This document shows positions 17,397 through 26,147 of a stretch of DNA of 64,000 nt, piece after piece. The notes beneath the pieces were generated by a model that was not told the origin of the DNA, ran no database searches, and worked only from the letters and a program-made list of their open reading frames with translations. The translations under genes and the position numbers were made by a program. Source of the DNA: Enterovirga aerilata. GTDB lineage: Bacteria; Pseudomonadota; Alphaproteobacteria; Rhizobiales; Beijerinckiaceae. How positions within the stretch are numbered: position 1 is the stretch's first letter; every line of letters starts with the position of its first letter. The stretch covers positions 186,001 to 250,000 of the forward strand of contig NZ_JABEPP010000004.1 in NCBI RefSeq assembly GCF_013044135.1, written 5' to 3'.

Positions 17397-18122
17397 TCAG
17401 GCTGCGTTCGCGTCCGGCATCGCCTCCGCCACATAGTCCCGCCAGATCGGCGTGGCCCCGAACGAGTCGATGAAGGCGAGATGCGCGGCGACCGTGGCCT
17501 CGTCCAGCGGCGGGCGGACCGGGCGGGCAGTCCGCTCGTTACGCCGGTCCAGGGTAGCGCCCTGGACCAGAATGCGCGGGGCTGGGCCGACCGCCAGCCC
17601 GAGATCGGCCTGCTTTCCGCCGATCAGCTCGACATAGACCTCTGCCAGGAGCTCGGCGTCGAGAAGTGCGCCATGTTTCGTGCGGCGGGAATTGTCGATG
17701 CCGTAGCGCTGGCAGAGCGCATCGAGGCTGTTGGACGCGCCGGGATGCTTCCGGCGCGCGAGCGCAAGCGAATCGACAACCCGGTCCATCACGATCGTCG
17801 GGTGGCCGGTGCGCCCGAACTCGACATTCAGGAAGGCGATGTCGAAGGCGGCGTTGTGGGCGATCAGCTTCGCGTCGCCGAAGAAGTCACAGATCTCGTC
17901 CGCCAGCGCCGCGAAGACCGGATGGCCGGCCAGGAACTCGTCCGACAGGCCATGCACCCTGAAGGCCTCGGGATGGCAGGGCCGCTCGGGATTGATGTAC
18001 CTGTGAAAGACGCGGCCGGTTGGGATGTGGTTCAGCAGCTCGACGCAGCCGATCTCGACGACCCGGTCGCCGCCGAGATGCTCGGTGCCCGTCGTCTCGG
18101 TGTCGAAGACGATCTCACGCAA
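17397..18122 (-). CDS. dnaQ: DNA polymerase III epsilon subunit (3'-5' proofreading exonuclease)
   Basis: 241 residues from a TTG at 18122, chosen because it gives the family's usual (M)REIVFDTETTG start; it overlaps the coaE end by 8 bases. The exonuclease motifs are DTETTG (Exo I), LIAHNAAFDIAFLN (Exo II) and KHGALLDAELLAEVYVEL (Exo III region with His and Asp). It proofreads for the replicase. Last gene of the PPSR-maf-aroE-coaE-dnaQ operon. Confidence 0.95.
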   Translation of the reverse strand: MREIVFDTETTGTEHLGGDRVVEIGCVELLNHIPTGRVFHRYINPERPCHPEAFRVHGLSDEFLAGHPVFAALADEICDFFGDAKLIAHNAAFDIAFLNVEFGRTGHPTIVMDRVVDSLALARRKHPGASNSLDALCQRYGIDNSRRTKHGALLDAELLAEVYVELIGGKQADLGLAVGPAPRILVQGATLDRRNERTARPVRPPLDEATVAAHLAFIDSFGATPIWRDYVAEAMPDANAA

Positions 18123-18759
18123 TACGCCCAGAACCTGCCTCCTCGTCCAGCCGCGAGCCGAGAACGCTGCCCGGCCGGCCGGCCAGCGCCCGCACGATAT
18201 CAGAGACAGCCGCCTTCGCCCGAGGGAAGCCATGGCCCGTATCCACAATGAAGTGGGCGCGTCGGCGCTTCTCCTCGTCCGGCGTCTGCTTCGCCAGGAT
18301 TGCCGCGAATTTCTGCGCCGTCATGCCCGGGCGCGCCAGGACGCGGCTTTCCTGCACCTCGGGTGCGGCCGTCACGACCAGGACCGCGTCGCAGCGCCGC
18401 TCGCCCCCCGTCTCGAACAGGAGTGGCACGTCGAGCACGGCAAGCGGCCGCCGCTCCGCGACCGCCCGGCGTAGGAACGCGATCTCCTCCTCCCGCACAA
18501 GCGGATGCACCACCGATTCGAGCCGCCGCATGGCGTGAGGTCGCCCGATCACCCGGTCGGACAGCTTCGAGCGGTCGACCACGCCGTCGACCACGGTACC
18601 CGGAAAGACCTCCTCGATCAGCGGGGCCGCCCGCCCGCGATAGAGCGCATGCACGGCGGCATCCGCATCGTGCACCGGAACGCCGAGCTCGCGAAACATG
18701 ATCGCGGTTGCCGACTTTCCCATGCCGATCGAGCCGGTCAGGCCAAGGAGAAAGGTCAT
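18115..18759 (-). CDS. coaE: Dephospho-CoA kinase
   Basis: 214 residues. The P-loop GLTGSIGMGKS is at residues 6-16, followed by the DADAAVHALY motif that binds the substrate, and the LID/coenzyme regions HPLVREEE and LDVPLLFETG. It phosphorylates dephospho-CoA, the last step of CoA synthesis. The start overlaps the aroE stop by 4 bases (ATGA), which indicates translational coupling. Confidence 0.97.
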   Translation of the reverse strand: MTFLLGLTGSIGMGKSATAIMFRELGVPVHDADAAVHALYRGRAAPLIEEVFPGTVVDGVVDRSKLSDRVIGRPHAMRRLESVVHPLVREEEIAFLRRAVAERRPLAVLDVPLLFETGGERRCDAVLVVTAAPEVQESRVLARPGMTAQKFAAILAKQTPDEEKRRRAHFIVDTGHGFPRAKAAVSDIVRALAGRPGSVLGSRLDEEAGSGRIA

Positions 18760-19595
18760 GCGGTCTTCCGGATGTCAGCCTCGACGACGGCGCGCAGCTC
18801 GGGCGTGACGTCCGGTCGCACGCCGAACCAGCGCTCGAACCCGGGCACGGCCTGGTGCAGGAGCATGCCCAGCCCATCCACGGTCCTCAGGCCGCGTGCC
18901 CGGGCGGAGGCAAGAAGCTCCGTCTCGAGCGGCACGTACACGATATCGGCGACGATCGCTTCTTCGGCGAGGCGCGCCAGGTCGAGCTCGAGCCGGGGCT
19001 GGCCCTTCATGCCGCATTGCGTCGTGTTCACGAGCAGATTCGCCCGGGGCAGAACGTTGGGAATCGCCTCCCAGGGCACTGCCTCGATCGCTGACGGCGC
19101 GAGCGAGGCGAGACCGCACGCCCTCGCCGCGGTTCGATTCGCGAGCACGATCCGGTTCGCGCCTGCATCCAGCAGGGCGCCCACGATGGCCCGCGCGGCG
19201 CCCCCCGCACCCAGGATCAGGACGGTCCCGACTTCGTCCATCCAGCAGGGCCCGACCGCGTCCGCGAGACTTGCCAGGAATCCTTCCCCGTCCGTCGTGT
19301 CGCCGTGGAGCCGGCCGTCGGCGAGCCACAGCGTGTTAACGGATCCGAGCCGTCTCGCCCGAGCCGTCGTCTCGCCGACCAGCCTACAGGCGGCTTCCTT
19401 GTGCGGCACCGTCACGTTCCCGCCGACCCAGCCATCCGTCTCGACGCGCGACAGGAAGGGAGCGAGGTCTTCAGGCGGAACCTCGACCCGCTCGTATGAT
19501 CCGGCGATGCCGTAGCGGGCGAGCCAGTGTCCGTGGATCAGAGGCGAGCGCGAATGGCCGACCGGGTGGCCGATGACGAAGGCACGGCGAATCAT
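18756..19595 (-). CDS. aroE: Shikimate dehydrogenase (NADP+)
   Basis: 279 residues. HPVGHSRSPLIH binds shikimate, NVTVPHKEAA carries the catalytic Lys, DTTDGEGFLAS holds the paired catalytic Asp, LGAGGAARAIVGAL is the Rossmann dinucleotide loop and NRT the NADP-specific motif. It reduces 3-dehydroshikimate in aromatic amino acid synthesis. Both gene ends overlap neighbours by 4 bases, tying it to maf and coaE. Confidence 0.97.
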   Translation of the reverse strand: MIRRAFVIGHPVGHSRSPLIHGHWLARYGIAGSYERVEVPPEDLAPFLSRVETDGWVGGNVTVPHKEAACRLVGETTARARRLGSVNTLWLADGRLHGDTTDGEGFLASLADAVGPCWMDEVGTVLILGAGGAARAIVGALLDAGANRIVLANRTAARACGLASLAPSAIEAVPWEAIPNVLPRANLLVNTTQCGMKGQPRLELDLARLAEEAIVADIVYVPLETELLASARARGLRTVDGLGMLLHQAVPGFERWFGVRPDVTPELRAVVEADIRKTA

Positions 19596-20212
19596 AGGGC
19601 AAGAAGGTTCAGCTCGCGAAGCATCGCGAGGGTCGGCAGGAGGGGAAGGCCCAGAATGGTCGAGTGCTCGCCCTCGACCCGGCTGAACAGATGGATACCC
19701 AAGCCCTCGATCTCGTAACCTCCTGCCGAGTGAAGCGCCGCTTCTCCAGCGGCCTCGACGTAAAGCGCGATCGCGGCGTCATCGAGATCGCGCAATGTCA
19801 GCCGCGCAGTCTCGATCGCGGTCCCGCGGACCTGGCCGTCCACCGCCAGGGCGACGGCGCTGTGCAGGACGTGGCTGCGGCCCGCCAGCCGGGCGAGCTG
19901 GCGACGGGCAGCTTCCCGCGTGCCCGGCTTGCCGAGGCACTCCGCCTCGAACGCGAGAACCTGGTCGGCGCCGATCACCACGCGGTCGGGATGTTGCCGC
20001 GCCACGGCCTCCGCCTTTGCCCCGGCGAGATGCGCCGCAAGATCTCCAGCCGCGACCCCTGGCCCGATGGAATGCTGGAGCGCCCGCTCGTCGACACCGG
20101 GCGCGACCGCCTCGACCGGGATGCCCGCCCCTTCCAGCAGCTTGCGTCGTACCCGACTCGTCGATGCAAGAAGGAGCGGAGCTCTGCCCCGCCAGAGTAC
20201 GGCCATGCTCAA
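19592..20212 (-). CDS. maf: Maf-like nucleoside triphosphate pyrophosphatase
   Basis: 206 residues. The Maf signature [18 protein letters not shown] lies near residue 15, followed by the VVIGADQVL strand with its Asp and a [20 protein letters not shown] region. Maf proteins hydrolyse non-canonical or modified nucleoside triphosphates and were first named for septum inhibition. It sits between PPSR and aroE with 4-base overlaps on both sides. Confidence 0.94.
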   Translation of the reverse strand: MSMAVLWRGRAPLLLASTSRVRRKLLEGAGIPVEAVAPGVDERALQHSIGPGVAAGDLAAHLAGAKAEAVARQHPDRVVIGADQVLAFEAECLGKPGTREAARRQLARLAGRSHVLHSAVALAVDGQVRGTAIETARLTLRDLDDAAIALYVEAAGEAALHSAGGYEIEGLGIHLFSRVEGEHSTILGLPLLPTLAMLRELNLLAL

Positions 20213-21039
20213 ACCGCGATGAAGCGCAGCGCGTGGTCGCGGTAGAGATCGAGGATCGCGGCCGCCGTCTCCTCGATCGAGCGGCGGGTCACGTCGATCA
20301 CCGGCCAGTTATGCCGGGCGCAGAGCCGGCGCGAGAAGGCGATCTCCTCCGCCACCAGATCGCGATCGACATAGGACGTATCCTCGTCCGCTTTCAGCGA
20401 GAGGAGACGGTTCTGCCGGATCTGGACGATGCGCTCCGGCGAGGCGACGAGGCCGACCACGAGCGTCCTGCGCACCTTCTCCAGCGCAGGCGGAACGGGC
20501 ATGTTCGGCACCAACGGGATGTTGGCGGTCTTCAGCCCGCGATTGGCCAGATAGATTGAGGTAGGCGTCTTGGAGGTGCGGCTCACTCCGACCAGCACGA
20601 CATCGGCATCGTCCAGGTCCTCCGGAAGCTGGCCGTCGTCGTGCATCAGGGTGAAGTTCATCGCGTCGATGCGCTTGAAGTACTCGGCATTCAGCATGTG
20701 CTGGGCCCCGGGACGCGCGGTAGAGGCGGCACCCAGATACGACTCGAGCAGCGCGTGAACCGGAGCCAGCACGGAGAGGTGCGGGCAGCCGGTCGCCCGG
20801 CATGCCTCCTCGAGCCTGCCGGCGAGCTCGCGGTCGACGAGGGTGTAGAGGACGAGCCCGGGCGCGGCGTCGATCTCCGAGATCACGCGGTCGAGCTGCT
20901 TCGACGACCGCACGAGCGGATAGACGTGCTCGATCGCGGAAACGCCCTCGTACTGCGCCGCCGCGGCCCGCGCGACCGCGATAAGGGTCTCGCCGGTCGA
21001 GTCCGAGACGAGGTGGAGATGGAAGTAGCTGCGGCCCAC
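20209..21039 (-). CDS. Pyruvate phosphate dikinase regulatory protein (DUF299/PPSR)
   Basis: 276 residues. The family start [21 protein letters not shown] is followed by the P-loop-like [18 protein letters not shown] (about residues 150-168). This bifunctional kinase/pyrophosphorylase switches pyruvate phosphate dikinase or PEP synthase by threonine phosphorylation. It is the first gene of the operon running to dnaQ. It lies beside the predicted origin, where the Rickettsia and Caulobacter homologue (RP001-type gene) also sits. Confidence 0.93.
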   Translation of the reverse strand: MGRSYFHLHLVSDSTGETLIAVARAAAAQYEGVSAIEHVYPLVRSSKQLDRVISEIDAAPGLVLYTLVDRELAGRLEEACRATGCPHLSVLAPVHALLESYLGAASTARPGAQHMLNAEYFKRIDAMNFTLMHDDGQLPEDLDDADVVLVGVSRTSKTPTSIYLANRGLKTANIPLVPNMPVPPALEKVRRTLVVGLVASPERIVQIRQNRLLSLKADEDTSYVDRDLVAEEIAFSRRLCARHNWPVIDVTRRSIEETAAAILDLYRDHALRFIAV

Positions 21040-21305
21040 GGGACAATCCGCGATCGGGGAGTCGACGAGTGTGGATAAGGGAGGCTGCAGGCCCGGTCCA
21101 GGGAAGCGGGCCCGCCGCTTGTCCCGGATCGGTTCAACAGCGCCGACGTCGGGAGACCTGGGACCTGGAATCGGTGATGCCGGAATTTCCCGCCGGCCGC
21201 GGGACCAGACAGGCCGGTTTAACCCTTTGGTAACCTTTACGGACCGTTAACCGGGCGCGCCGCGCATGCGGAACCGATCCGTGCTAGCTGGATTGTGGGC
21301 AGGCT
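21040..21305. other. Predicted chromosomal replication origin (oriC)
   Basis: This 266-base gap lies between the divergent PPSR and hemE genes, the location of the origin in Caulobacter, Rickettsia and several Hyphomicrobiales. It holds a perfect DnaA box (TGTGGATAA at 21070-21078, i.e. TTATCCACA on the minus strand) and degenerate boxes near 21294 and 21305. It also has CtrA-like TTAACC motifs: TTAA-N7-GTAA at 21219-21233 and TTAACC at 21247-21252. The parAB genes and three parS-type sites lie 5-11 kb away. The assignment is an inference from synteny and motifs. Confidence 0.75.
21070..21078 (-). promoter_or_regulatory. Perfect DnaA box
   Basis: TGTGGATAA on the plus strand reads TTATCCACA on the minus strand, the consensus strong DnaA-binding site. 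It lies 31 bases in front of the PPSR start, at the left end of the predicted origin. Confidence 0.8.
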
Positions 21306-22451
21306 GTGGAGCGCGTTGCGGCGGCGAATCCAGGCCCTCAAGCAAGAGAAGCAAAGATTCAGATTCAGGATTCCTTTTCAGAGAGCCCGGATGCGGACGC
21401 CACCGCCAAGCCGGTCTGCCGGGTCCTCGACGGCGCGCCCGTCTGGCCACCGCCCGTCTGGATGATGCGGCAGGCCGGTCGCTATCTTCCGGAGTACCGG
21501 GCGACCCGCGCGAAGGCAGGATCGTTCCTCGACCTCTGCTACAACCCGGAACTTGCCGCGGAAGTGACGCTCCAGCCCATTCGGCGGTTCGGCTTCGATG
21601 CCGCCATCATGTTCTCCGACATCCTGGTCGTCCCGCATGCGCTCGGGGCCGAGGTGACCTTTCAGGAAGGCGAGGGCCCGCGACTTTCCCAGACCAGGTC
21701 CATGGAGGATCTGGAAAGGCTCGCCCCGGCGCTGCCGCTCGAGAAGCTCGCGCCCGTCTTCGAGGTGCTGCAGCGCGTCCGGCAGGAGCTGCCGCAGGAC
21801 ACCGCGCTTCTCGGCTTCTGCGGCGCGCCCTGGACGGTGGCGAGCTACATGATCGCCGGGAAGGGTACGCCTGACCAGGCGCCGGCCCGCACGCTGGCCT
21901 ATCGCGATCCGGCGCTCATGAACGCGCTGATCGACCGTCTGGTGGAAGCATCCACCGCCTATCTGATACGCCAGATCGAATCCGGGGCGGACGCGGTGCA
22001 GATCTTCGAATCATTCGGGGCGGCGCTGCCGCCGATCCTGTTCGGTCCGCTCTCCCTCGAGCCGATCTCGCGGATCGTTGCCGGCGTGAAGGCGGCCAAG
22101 CCGGGGGCGCGCGTGATCGTCTTCATCCGCGGCTCGGGCGGCCACATGACGCAGCTCGGCTGGAACTGTCCCGGCGATGCGCTCGGGCTCGACTGGACGG
22201 TCGACCTCGCGCATGTGCTGCCGACCTTTCCGGAGCATCTGCCGACGCAGGGCAACCTGGATCCTCTGGCTCTGCTCGCCGGCGGGGAGGCGCTGGACCG
22301 GGGCGTCGACGCCGTCCTCGACGCCGTCGAGGGCCGGCCGCACATCTTCAATCTCGGCCACGGCATCCTGCCGGAGACGCCCGTCGCCCATGTCGAGCGC
22401 ATGATCGAGCGGGTGAGGAGGGCCGCAGCGCGCTACGGATCCGGACCCTGA
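21306..22451 (+). CDS. hemE: Uroporphyrinogen decarboxylase
   Basis: 381 residues. [18 protein letters not shown] is the classic N-terminal motif; [13 protein letters not shown] and the Asp in FSDILV line the active site. The enzyme decarboxylates uroporphyrinogen III to coproporphyrinogen III in haem synthesis. The GTG at 21306 is the only plausible start codon in frame before the conserved core, giving about 30 extra N-terminal residues that look unconserved and coincide with AT-richer, GANTC-rich DNA next to the origin; the true start is therefore uncertain. Followed by hemJ with a one-base overlap. Confidence 0.95.
   Translation: MERVAAANPGPQAREAKIQIQDSFSESPDADATAKPVCRVLDGAPVWPPPVWMMRQAGRYLPEYRATRAKAGSFLDLCYNPELAAEVTLQPIRRFGFDAAIMFSDILVVPHALGAEVTFQEGEGPRLSQTRSMEDLERLAPALPLEKLAPVFEVLQRVRQELPQDTALLGFCGAPWTVASYMIAGKGTPDQAPARTLAYRDPALMNALIDRLVEASTAYLIRQIESGADAVQIFESFGAALPPILFGPLSLEPISRIVAGVKAAKPGARVIVFIRGSGGHMTQLGWNCPGDALGLDWTVDLAHVLPTFPEHLPTQGNLDPLALLAGGEALDRGVDAVLDAVEGRPHIFNLGHGILPETPVAHVERMIERVRRAAARYGSGP
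21326..21373. promoter_or_regulatory. Cluster of CcrM methylation sites (GANTC)
   Basis: GAATC at 21326-21330 and GATTC at 21356-21360, 21362-21366 and 21369-21373 give four GANTC sites in 48 bases. Further sites lie at 21059-21063 and 21168-21172. CcrM-type methylation at GANTC marks replication state in alphaproteobacteria. The cluster is dense for GC-rich DNA and adjoins the predicted origin. Confidence 0.55.
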
Positions 22452-22876
22452 TGCTCTACCCGACGCTGAAGAGCCTGCACATCATATCGATGGTGGCCTG
22501 GATGGCGGGCATGTTCTACCTGCCCCGTCTCTTCGTCTACCACGCCGATGCGCCGCGCGGTTCGCCGCAATCGGAGACCTTCAAGGTCATGGAGCGGCGG
22601 CTCCTCAAGGCGATCATCAATCCCGCCATGGCGGCGACCTGGATCTTCGGGCTGTGGCTCGCCTGGGAGACCGAGGCGTACCGGCAGGGCTGGTTCCATG
22701 CCAAGTTCGCGATCGTGCTGTTGCTGTCAGGTCTCCATGGGATATTCGTCCGGCGGCTGCGCGAGTTCGCCGAGGATCGCAACGGGCACTCAGCTCGCTA
22801 CTACCGCGTCATCAACGAGGTCCCGACGGCCTGCCTTGTGGCGATCGTCGTCCTGGTCGTTTTCAAGCCCTTCTGA
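22451..22876 (+). CDS. hemJ: Protoporphyrinogen IX oxidase HemJ
   Basis: 141 residues with four membrane helices. The conserved His in LKSLHIISMVAWMAGMFYLPRLFVYH and Lys in WFHAKFAIVLLLSGLHG are the family's haem/porphyrin-binding residues. HemJ oxidises protoporphyrinogen IX to protoporphyrin IX. It follows hemE with a one-base overlap, forming a haem-synthesis pair, and precedes rho as in other Hyphomicrobiales. Confidence 0.93.
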   Translation: MLYPTLKSLHIISMVAWMAGMFYLPRLFVYHADAPRGSPQSETFKVMERRLLKAIINPAMAATWIFGLWLAWETEAYRQGWFHAKFAIVLLLSGLHGIFVRRLREFAEDRNGHSARYYRVINEVPTACLVAIVVLVVFKPF

Positions 22877-23059
22877 TTTTGCGGCCTAGCTCTTGAGGGC
22901 GGGCGGGAAAGGCCCTATAAGCAAGCTCTCCCAACCGACAGGTCGCTACGCGTGGTGGAGCCGAACGAGGCTCGTTGCCGCGAGCGCGCACAACCGGGCT
23001 GCCCTGTCGGCCATCCCCGCGAGTCCCGGCCCTTCCTCTACCCGCGAGAGTGTTCCCCG

Positions 23060-24328
23060 ATGAGGGAAGTGAAACTTGAGGACCTGAAGTCCAAGTCCCC
23101 GACCGAGCTACTGGCTTTCGCCGAGGAGGTCGAGGTCGAGAACGCTTCGACCATGCGCAAGCAGGAGTTGATGTTCGCGATCCTCAAGCAGCTCGCGGCA
23201 CGCGAGACGGAGATCGTCGGGCAGGGCGTGGTGGAGGTGCTGCAGGATGGATTCGGCTTCCTCCGCTCACCCGATTCGAATTATCTGCCGGGCCCGGACG
23301 ACATCTATGTCTCGCCCTCGCAGATCCGCCGTTTCGGTCTGCGGACGGGCGATACCGTCGACGGGCCGATCCGCGGCCCCAAGGAAGGGGAACGGTATTT
23401 CGCTCTCCTCAAGGTCAACACGATCAATTTCGAGGACCCCGAGAAGCTCAAGCACAAGGTCCATTTCGACAACCTGACCCCGCTCTATCCCGACGAGCGC
23501 ATCCGTCTCGAGGTCGTCGAGGAAACCGGCAAGCGCGATTTCTCCGCGCGAATCATCGACGTCGTCGCACCTATCGGTAAGGGCCAGCGCGCGCTGATCG
23601 TGGCCCCGCCGCGCACCGGCAAGACGGTCCTTCTCCAGAACGTCGCCAAGTCGGTCACCGCCAACCATCCCGAATGCTACCTCATCGTGCTGCTGATCGA
23701 CGAGCGGCCGGAGGAGGTCACCGACATGCAGCGCTCGGTGAAGGGCGAGGTGATCTCCTCGACCTTCGACGAGCCGGCGGCACGCCACGTCCAGGTGGCC
23801 GAGATGGTGATCGAGAAGGCCAAGCGCCTCGTCGAGCACGGGCGCGACGTCGTCATCCTTCTCGATTCGATCACGCGCCTCGGCCGCGCCTACAACACGG
23901 TCGTGCCGAGCTCCGGCAAGGTGCTGACCGGCGGCGTCGACGCCAATGCGCTGCAGCGGCCCAAGCGCTTCTTCGGCGCAGCCCGCAACATCGAGGAGGG
24001 TGGCTCGCTCACCATCATCGCGACCGCGCTCATCGACACCGGCTCGCGCATGGACGAGGTGATCTTCGAGGAGTTCAAGGGGACCGGCAATTCGGAAATC
24101 ATCCTGGACCGTAAGGTTTCGGACAAGCGCATATTCCCCGCGCTCGACATCACCCGCTCCGGCACGCGCAAGGAAGAGCTGCTGGTCCCGGCCGACGTTC
24201 TCAAGAAGATGTATGTGCTCCGCCGCATCCTGAATCCGATGGGAACGGTCGACGCTATGGAGTTCCTGCTCGACAAGCTCCGACAGACGAAGACGAATCA
24301 GGACTTCTTCGATTCGATGAATACGTGA
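23060..24328 (+). CDS. rho: Transcription termination factor Rho
   Basis: 422 residues from the ATG at 23060; a longer upstream frame lacks family similarity. The N-terminal Rho domain ([15 protein letters not shown]), the RNA-binding cold-shock-like domain ([29 protein letters not shown]), the Walker A loop [12 protein letters not shown] and the Walker B region [16 protein letters not shown] are complete. The hexameric helicase releases RNA polymerase from untranslated transcripts. The 183-base leader shows no obvious leader peptide. Confidence 0.98.
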   Translation: MREVKLEDLKSKSPTELLAFAEEVEVENASTMRKQELMFAILKQLAARETEIVGQGVVEVLQDGFGFLRSPDSNYLPGPDDIYVSPSQIRRFGLRTGDTVDGPIRGPKEGERYFALLKVNTINFEDPEKLKHKVHFDNLTPLYPDERIRLEVVEETGKRDFSARIIDVVAPIGKGQRALIVAPPRTGKTVLLQNVAKSVTANHPECYLIVLLIDERPEEVTDMQRSVKGEVISSTFDEPAARHVQVAEMVIEKAKRLVEHGRDVVILLDSITRLGRAYNTVVPSSGKVLTGGVDANALQRPKRFFGAARNIEEGGSLTIIATALIDTGSRMDEVIFEEFKGTGNSEIILDRKVSDKRIFPALDITRSGTRKEELLVPADVLKKMYVLRRILNPMGTVDAMEFLLDKLRQTKTNQDFFDSMNT

Positions 24329-24333
24329 CGCCG

Positions 24334-24377
24334 GGTCAGCACTGCTGGCCGCAAGCAGGCCAGAGCGAAACCTGACC
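24334..24377 (+). terminator. Nested hairpin after rho (possible terminator or 3'-end structure)
   Basis: GGTCAG (24334-24339) pairs with CTGACC (24372-24377), enclosing a second stem CTGGCC (24345-24350) with GGCCAG (24358-24363). It begins six bases after the rho stop. There is no T-run, so factor-independent termination is doubtful; it may protect or process the rho 3' end. Confidence 0.4.
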
Positions 24378-24544
24378 TTGGAGGCAAAGCTCCTGGCTCT
24401 TTCCGTTGCGGCCAGGCGGTCGGCACGGTTCGTAGGTCGCTCGCGCTTGACTCCAGCCTGCATCGGCCGATGATCGGGGTGCCGAGTCAATCGGCCGACG
24501 CCGGCCAGGCACCAGCCGGCGAATTCGCCCGAAGGAGGTCCTTG

Positions 24545-24577
24545 ATGGAACCACCTCAGCAGGAAGCCGCGGCCTGA
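24545..24577 (+). CDS. Candidate 10-codon mini-ORF with a perfect Shine-Dalgarno
   Basis: MEPPQQEAAA follows a full anti-SD complement (AAGGAGGT, 24532-24539) at a 5-base spacing. The same frame is open back to an ATG at 24470 (36 codons), but that start has no ribosome site. It lies about 250 bases before mnmE. It may be a leader peptide or chance; no family match is recognised. Confidence 0.25.
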   Translation: MEPPQQEAAA

Positions 24578-24827
24578 CGGCTGCCGAGAGCGGACGGGCG
24601 GCAGCCCAGCGGCACGATCACTACGGACGACACGCCGGGAGCGGCCTCAGGAGCCGCACAGTGAGGCATGGCTCGACCTCGCCCCTCCCGGCGCTGTAAC
24701 CCTCGATACACCGCCTCCTTCGCAGCTCCGCGCGTTTGCGCAGGAACCGATCCTTCATCTACACGAGAGCGATCTGTTCCGGTTCCCCTCGGTCGCGCGC
24801 CTGCCCTTCCCGCTCTCTGACGTTCAG

Positions 24828-26147
24828 ATGACTTCCGGCGACACGATCTTCGCCGTGGCATCGGGTTTCGGCCGGGCCGGAATCGCCGTCATCCGGATCT
24901 CCGGACCGGGAACGGAAGCGGCGCTGCATGCTCTTGTCCGCGGGCCAGCGCCGCCGCCGCGCCGGGCGTCGCTGCGCCGCCTCCATCATCCTGTCACGGG
25001 CGAGGTGCTCGACCAGGCGCTCGTACTGCGCATGGCTGCGCCCGGGAGCTTCACGGGCGAAGACCAGGCGGAGCTCCATATTCATGGCGGCCTAGCCGTC
25101 AGGAGCGCAGTGCTGCGCGCTCTCTCCAGTCTGCCGGGATTAAGGGCGGCGGAGCCCGGCGAGTTCACGCGCCGCGCCTTTCTCAACGGCCGCATGGATC
25201 TGTCGGCCGTAGAAGGGCTCGCCGACCTCATCGATGCCGAGACGGAGGCACAGCGCCGCCAAGCGCTTCGGCAGCTCGAAGGTGCGCTGGCGAACAAGGT
25301 AGACGACTGGCGCGACCGCTTGGCCGACGCGCTCGCGCTCGCCGAGGCGGGTCTCGACTTTACCGACGAAGCAGATGTTTCCCATGCGGCAAGCTCTGAG
25401 GCCGCTGCTATCTTTCATGCCGTTCGGTTGGAGATCGAGGACGAACTCGCTCGCAGCTCCCGCGCGGAGCGTCTCCGGGAAGGGTTCGTGGCGGTCATCG
25501 CGGGTCCGCCGAACGCGGGCAAGTCGACGCTCCTGAACGCGCTTGCCCGCCGGGAAGTGGCGATCGTCTCGCCGCATCCAGGGACGACGCGGGATGCGAT
25601 CGAGGTCCGCTGCGACCTCGATGGACTGCCGGTTACCTTCGTGGATACGGCCGGCTTGCGTGAAGCCGCCGATCCGGTCGAGGGGGAGGGGATCGCCAGG
25701 GCACGGCGGCATGCACGCGGCGCCGATCTCGTGCTATGGCTCGTCGCGCCCGACGCCGTTGCAGACGGCGAAAGCTTCGGACCCGTACCGGTGCTGAACG
25801 TGGCGACGAAATCCGATCTTGCAGATCGGCCGCCTAGCGCCGATCTGGCGGTCTCGGCTCGGACGGGCGACGGCATCGGGCGGTTGGTCGAGGCCGTTCG
25901 GGAGCGTGCCGAGGCGGTGCTGGCCGGTGCGGGAGATGCGGTGGTTACGCGTGAGCGGCATCGCAAAGCATTGGAGGAGGTCGTATCTGCCTTGTCCCGG
26001 GCCGAGGCGGCCCAAGCGGTGGGACATGAGGAATTGGCGGCCGAAGATCTGCGACTGGCCCTGCGCGCGCTGGGGCGGGTCACGGGCCGTGTGGACGTAG
26101 AGGAGATCCTGGATCGGATCTTCGGGCAGTTCTGCATCGGAAAGTAG
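24828..26147 (+). CDS. mnmE: tRNA modification GTPase MnmE
   Basis: 439 residues. The N-terminal folate-binding domain starts DTIFAVASGFGRAGIAVIRISG. The GTPase domain carries GPPNAGKSTLLNAL (G1), DTAGLRE (G3) and TKSD (G4). The protein ends FGQFCIGK, the conserved catalytic C-x-G-K tail. With MnmG it adds the carboxymethylaminomethyl group to wobble uridine 34. The mnmG ATG follows the TAG stop directly. Confidence 0.97.
   Translation: MTSGDTIFAVASGFGRAGIAVIRISGPGTEAALHALVRGPAPPPRRASLRRLHHPVTGEVLDQALVLRMAAPGSFTGEDQAELHIHGGLAVRSAVLRALSSLPGLRAAEPGEFTRRAFLNGRMDLSAVEGLADLIDAETEAQRRQALRQLEGALANKVDDWRDRLADALALAEAGLDFTDEADVSHAASSEAAAIFHAVRLEIEDELARSSRAERLREGFVAVIAGPPNAGKSTLLNALARREVAIVSPHPGTTRDAIEVRCDLDGLPVTFVDTAGLREAADPVEGEGIARARRHARGADLVLWLVAPDAVADGESFGPVPVLNVATKSDLADRPPSADLAVSARTGDGIGRLVEAVRERAEAVLAGAGDAVVTRERHRKALEEVVSALSRAEAAQAVGHEELAAEDLRLALRALGRVTGRVDVEEILDRIFGQFCIGK

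Larger units (their letters stand above)
24329..24827. other. 499-base gap between rho and mnmE: nested hairpin and a mini-ORF only
   Basis: No protein-coding gene of normal size is supported here. Just after the rho stop lies a nested inverted repeat, annotated separately. At 24532-24539 there is a perfect AAGGAGGT sequence before a 10-codon frame. The rest shows no family match, tRNA or repeat. The mnmE promoter should lie in the right half. Confidence 0.5.
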
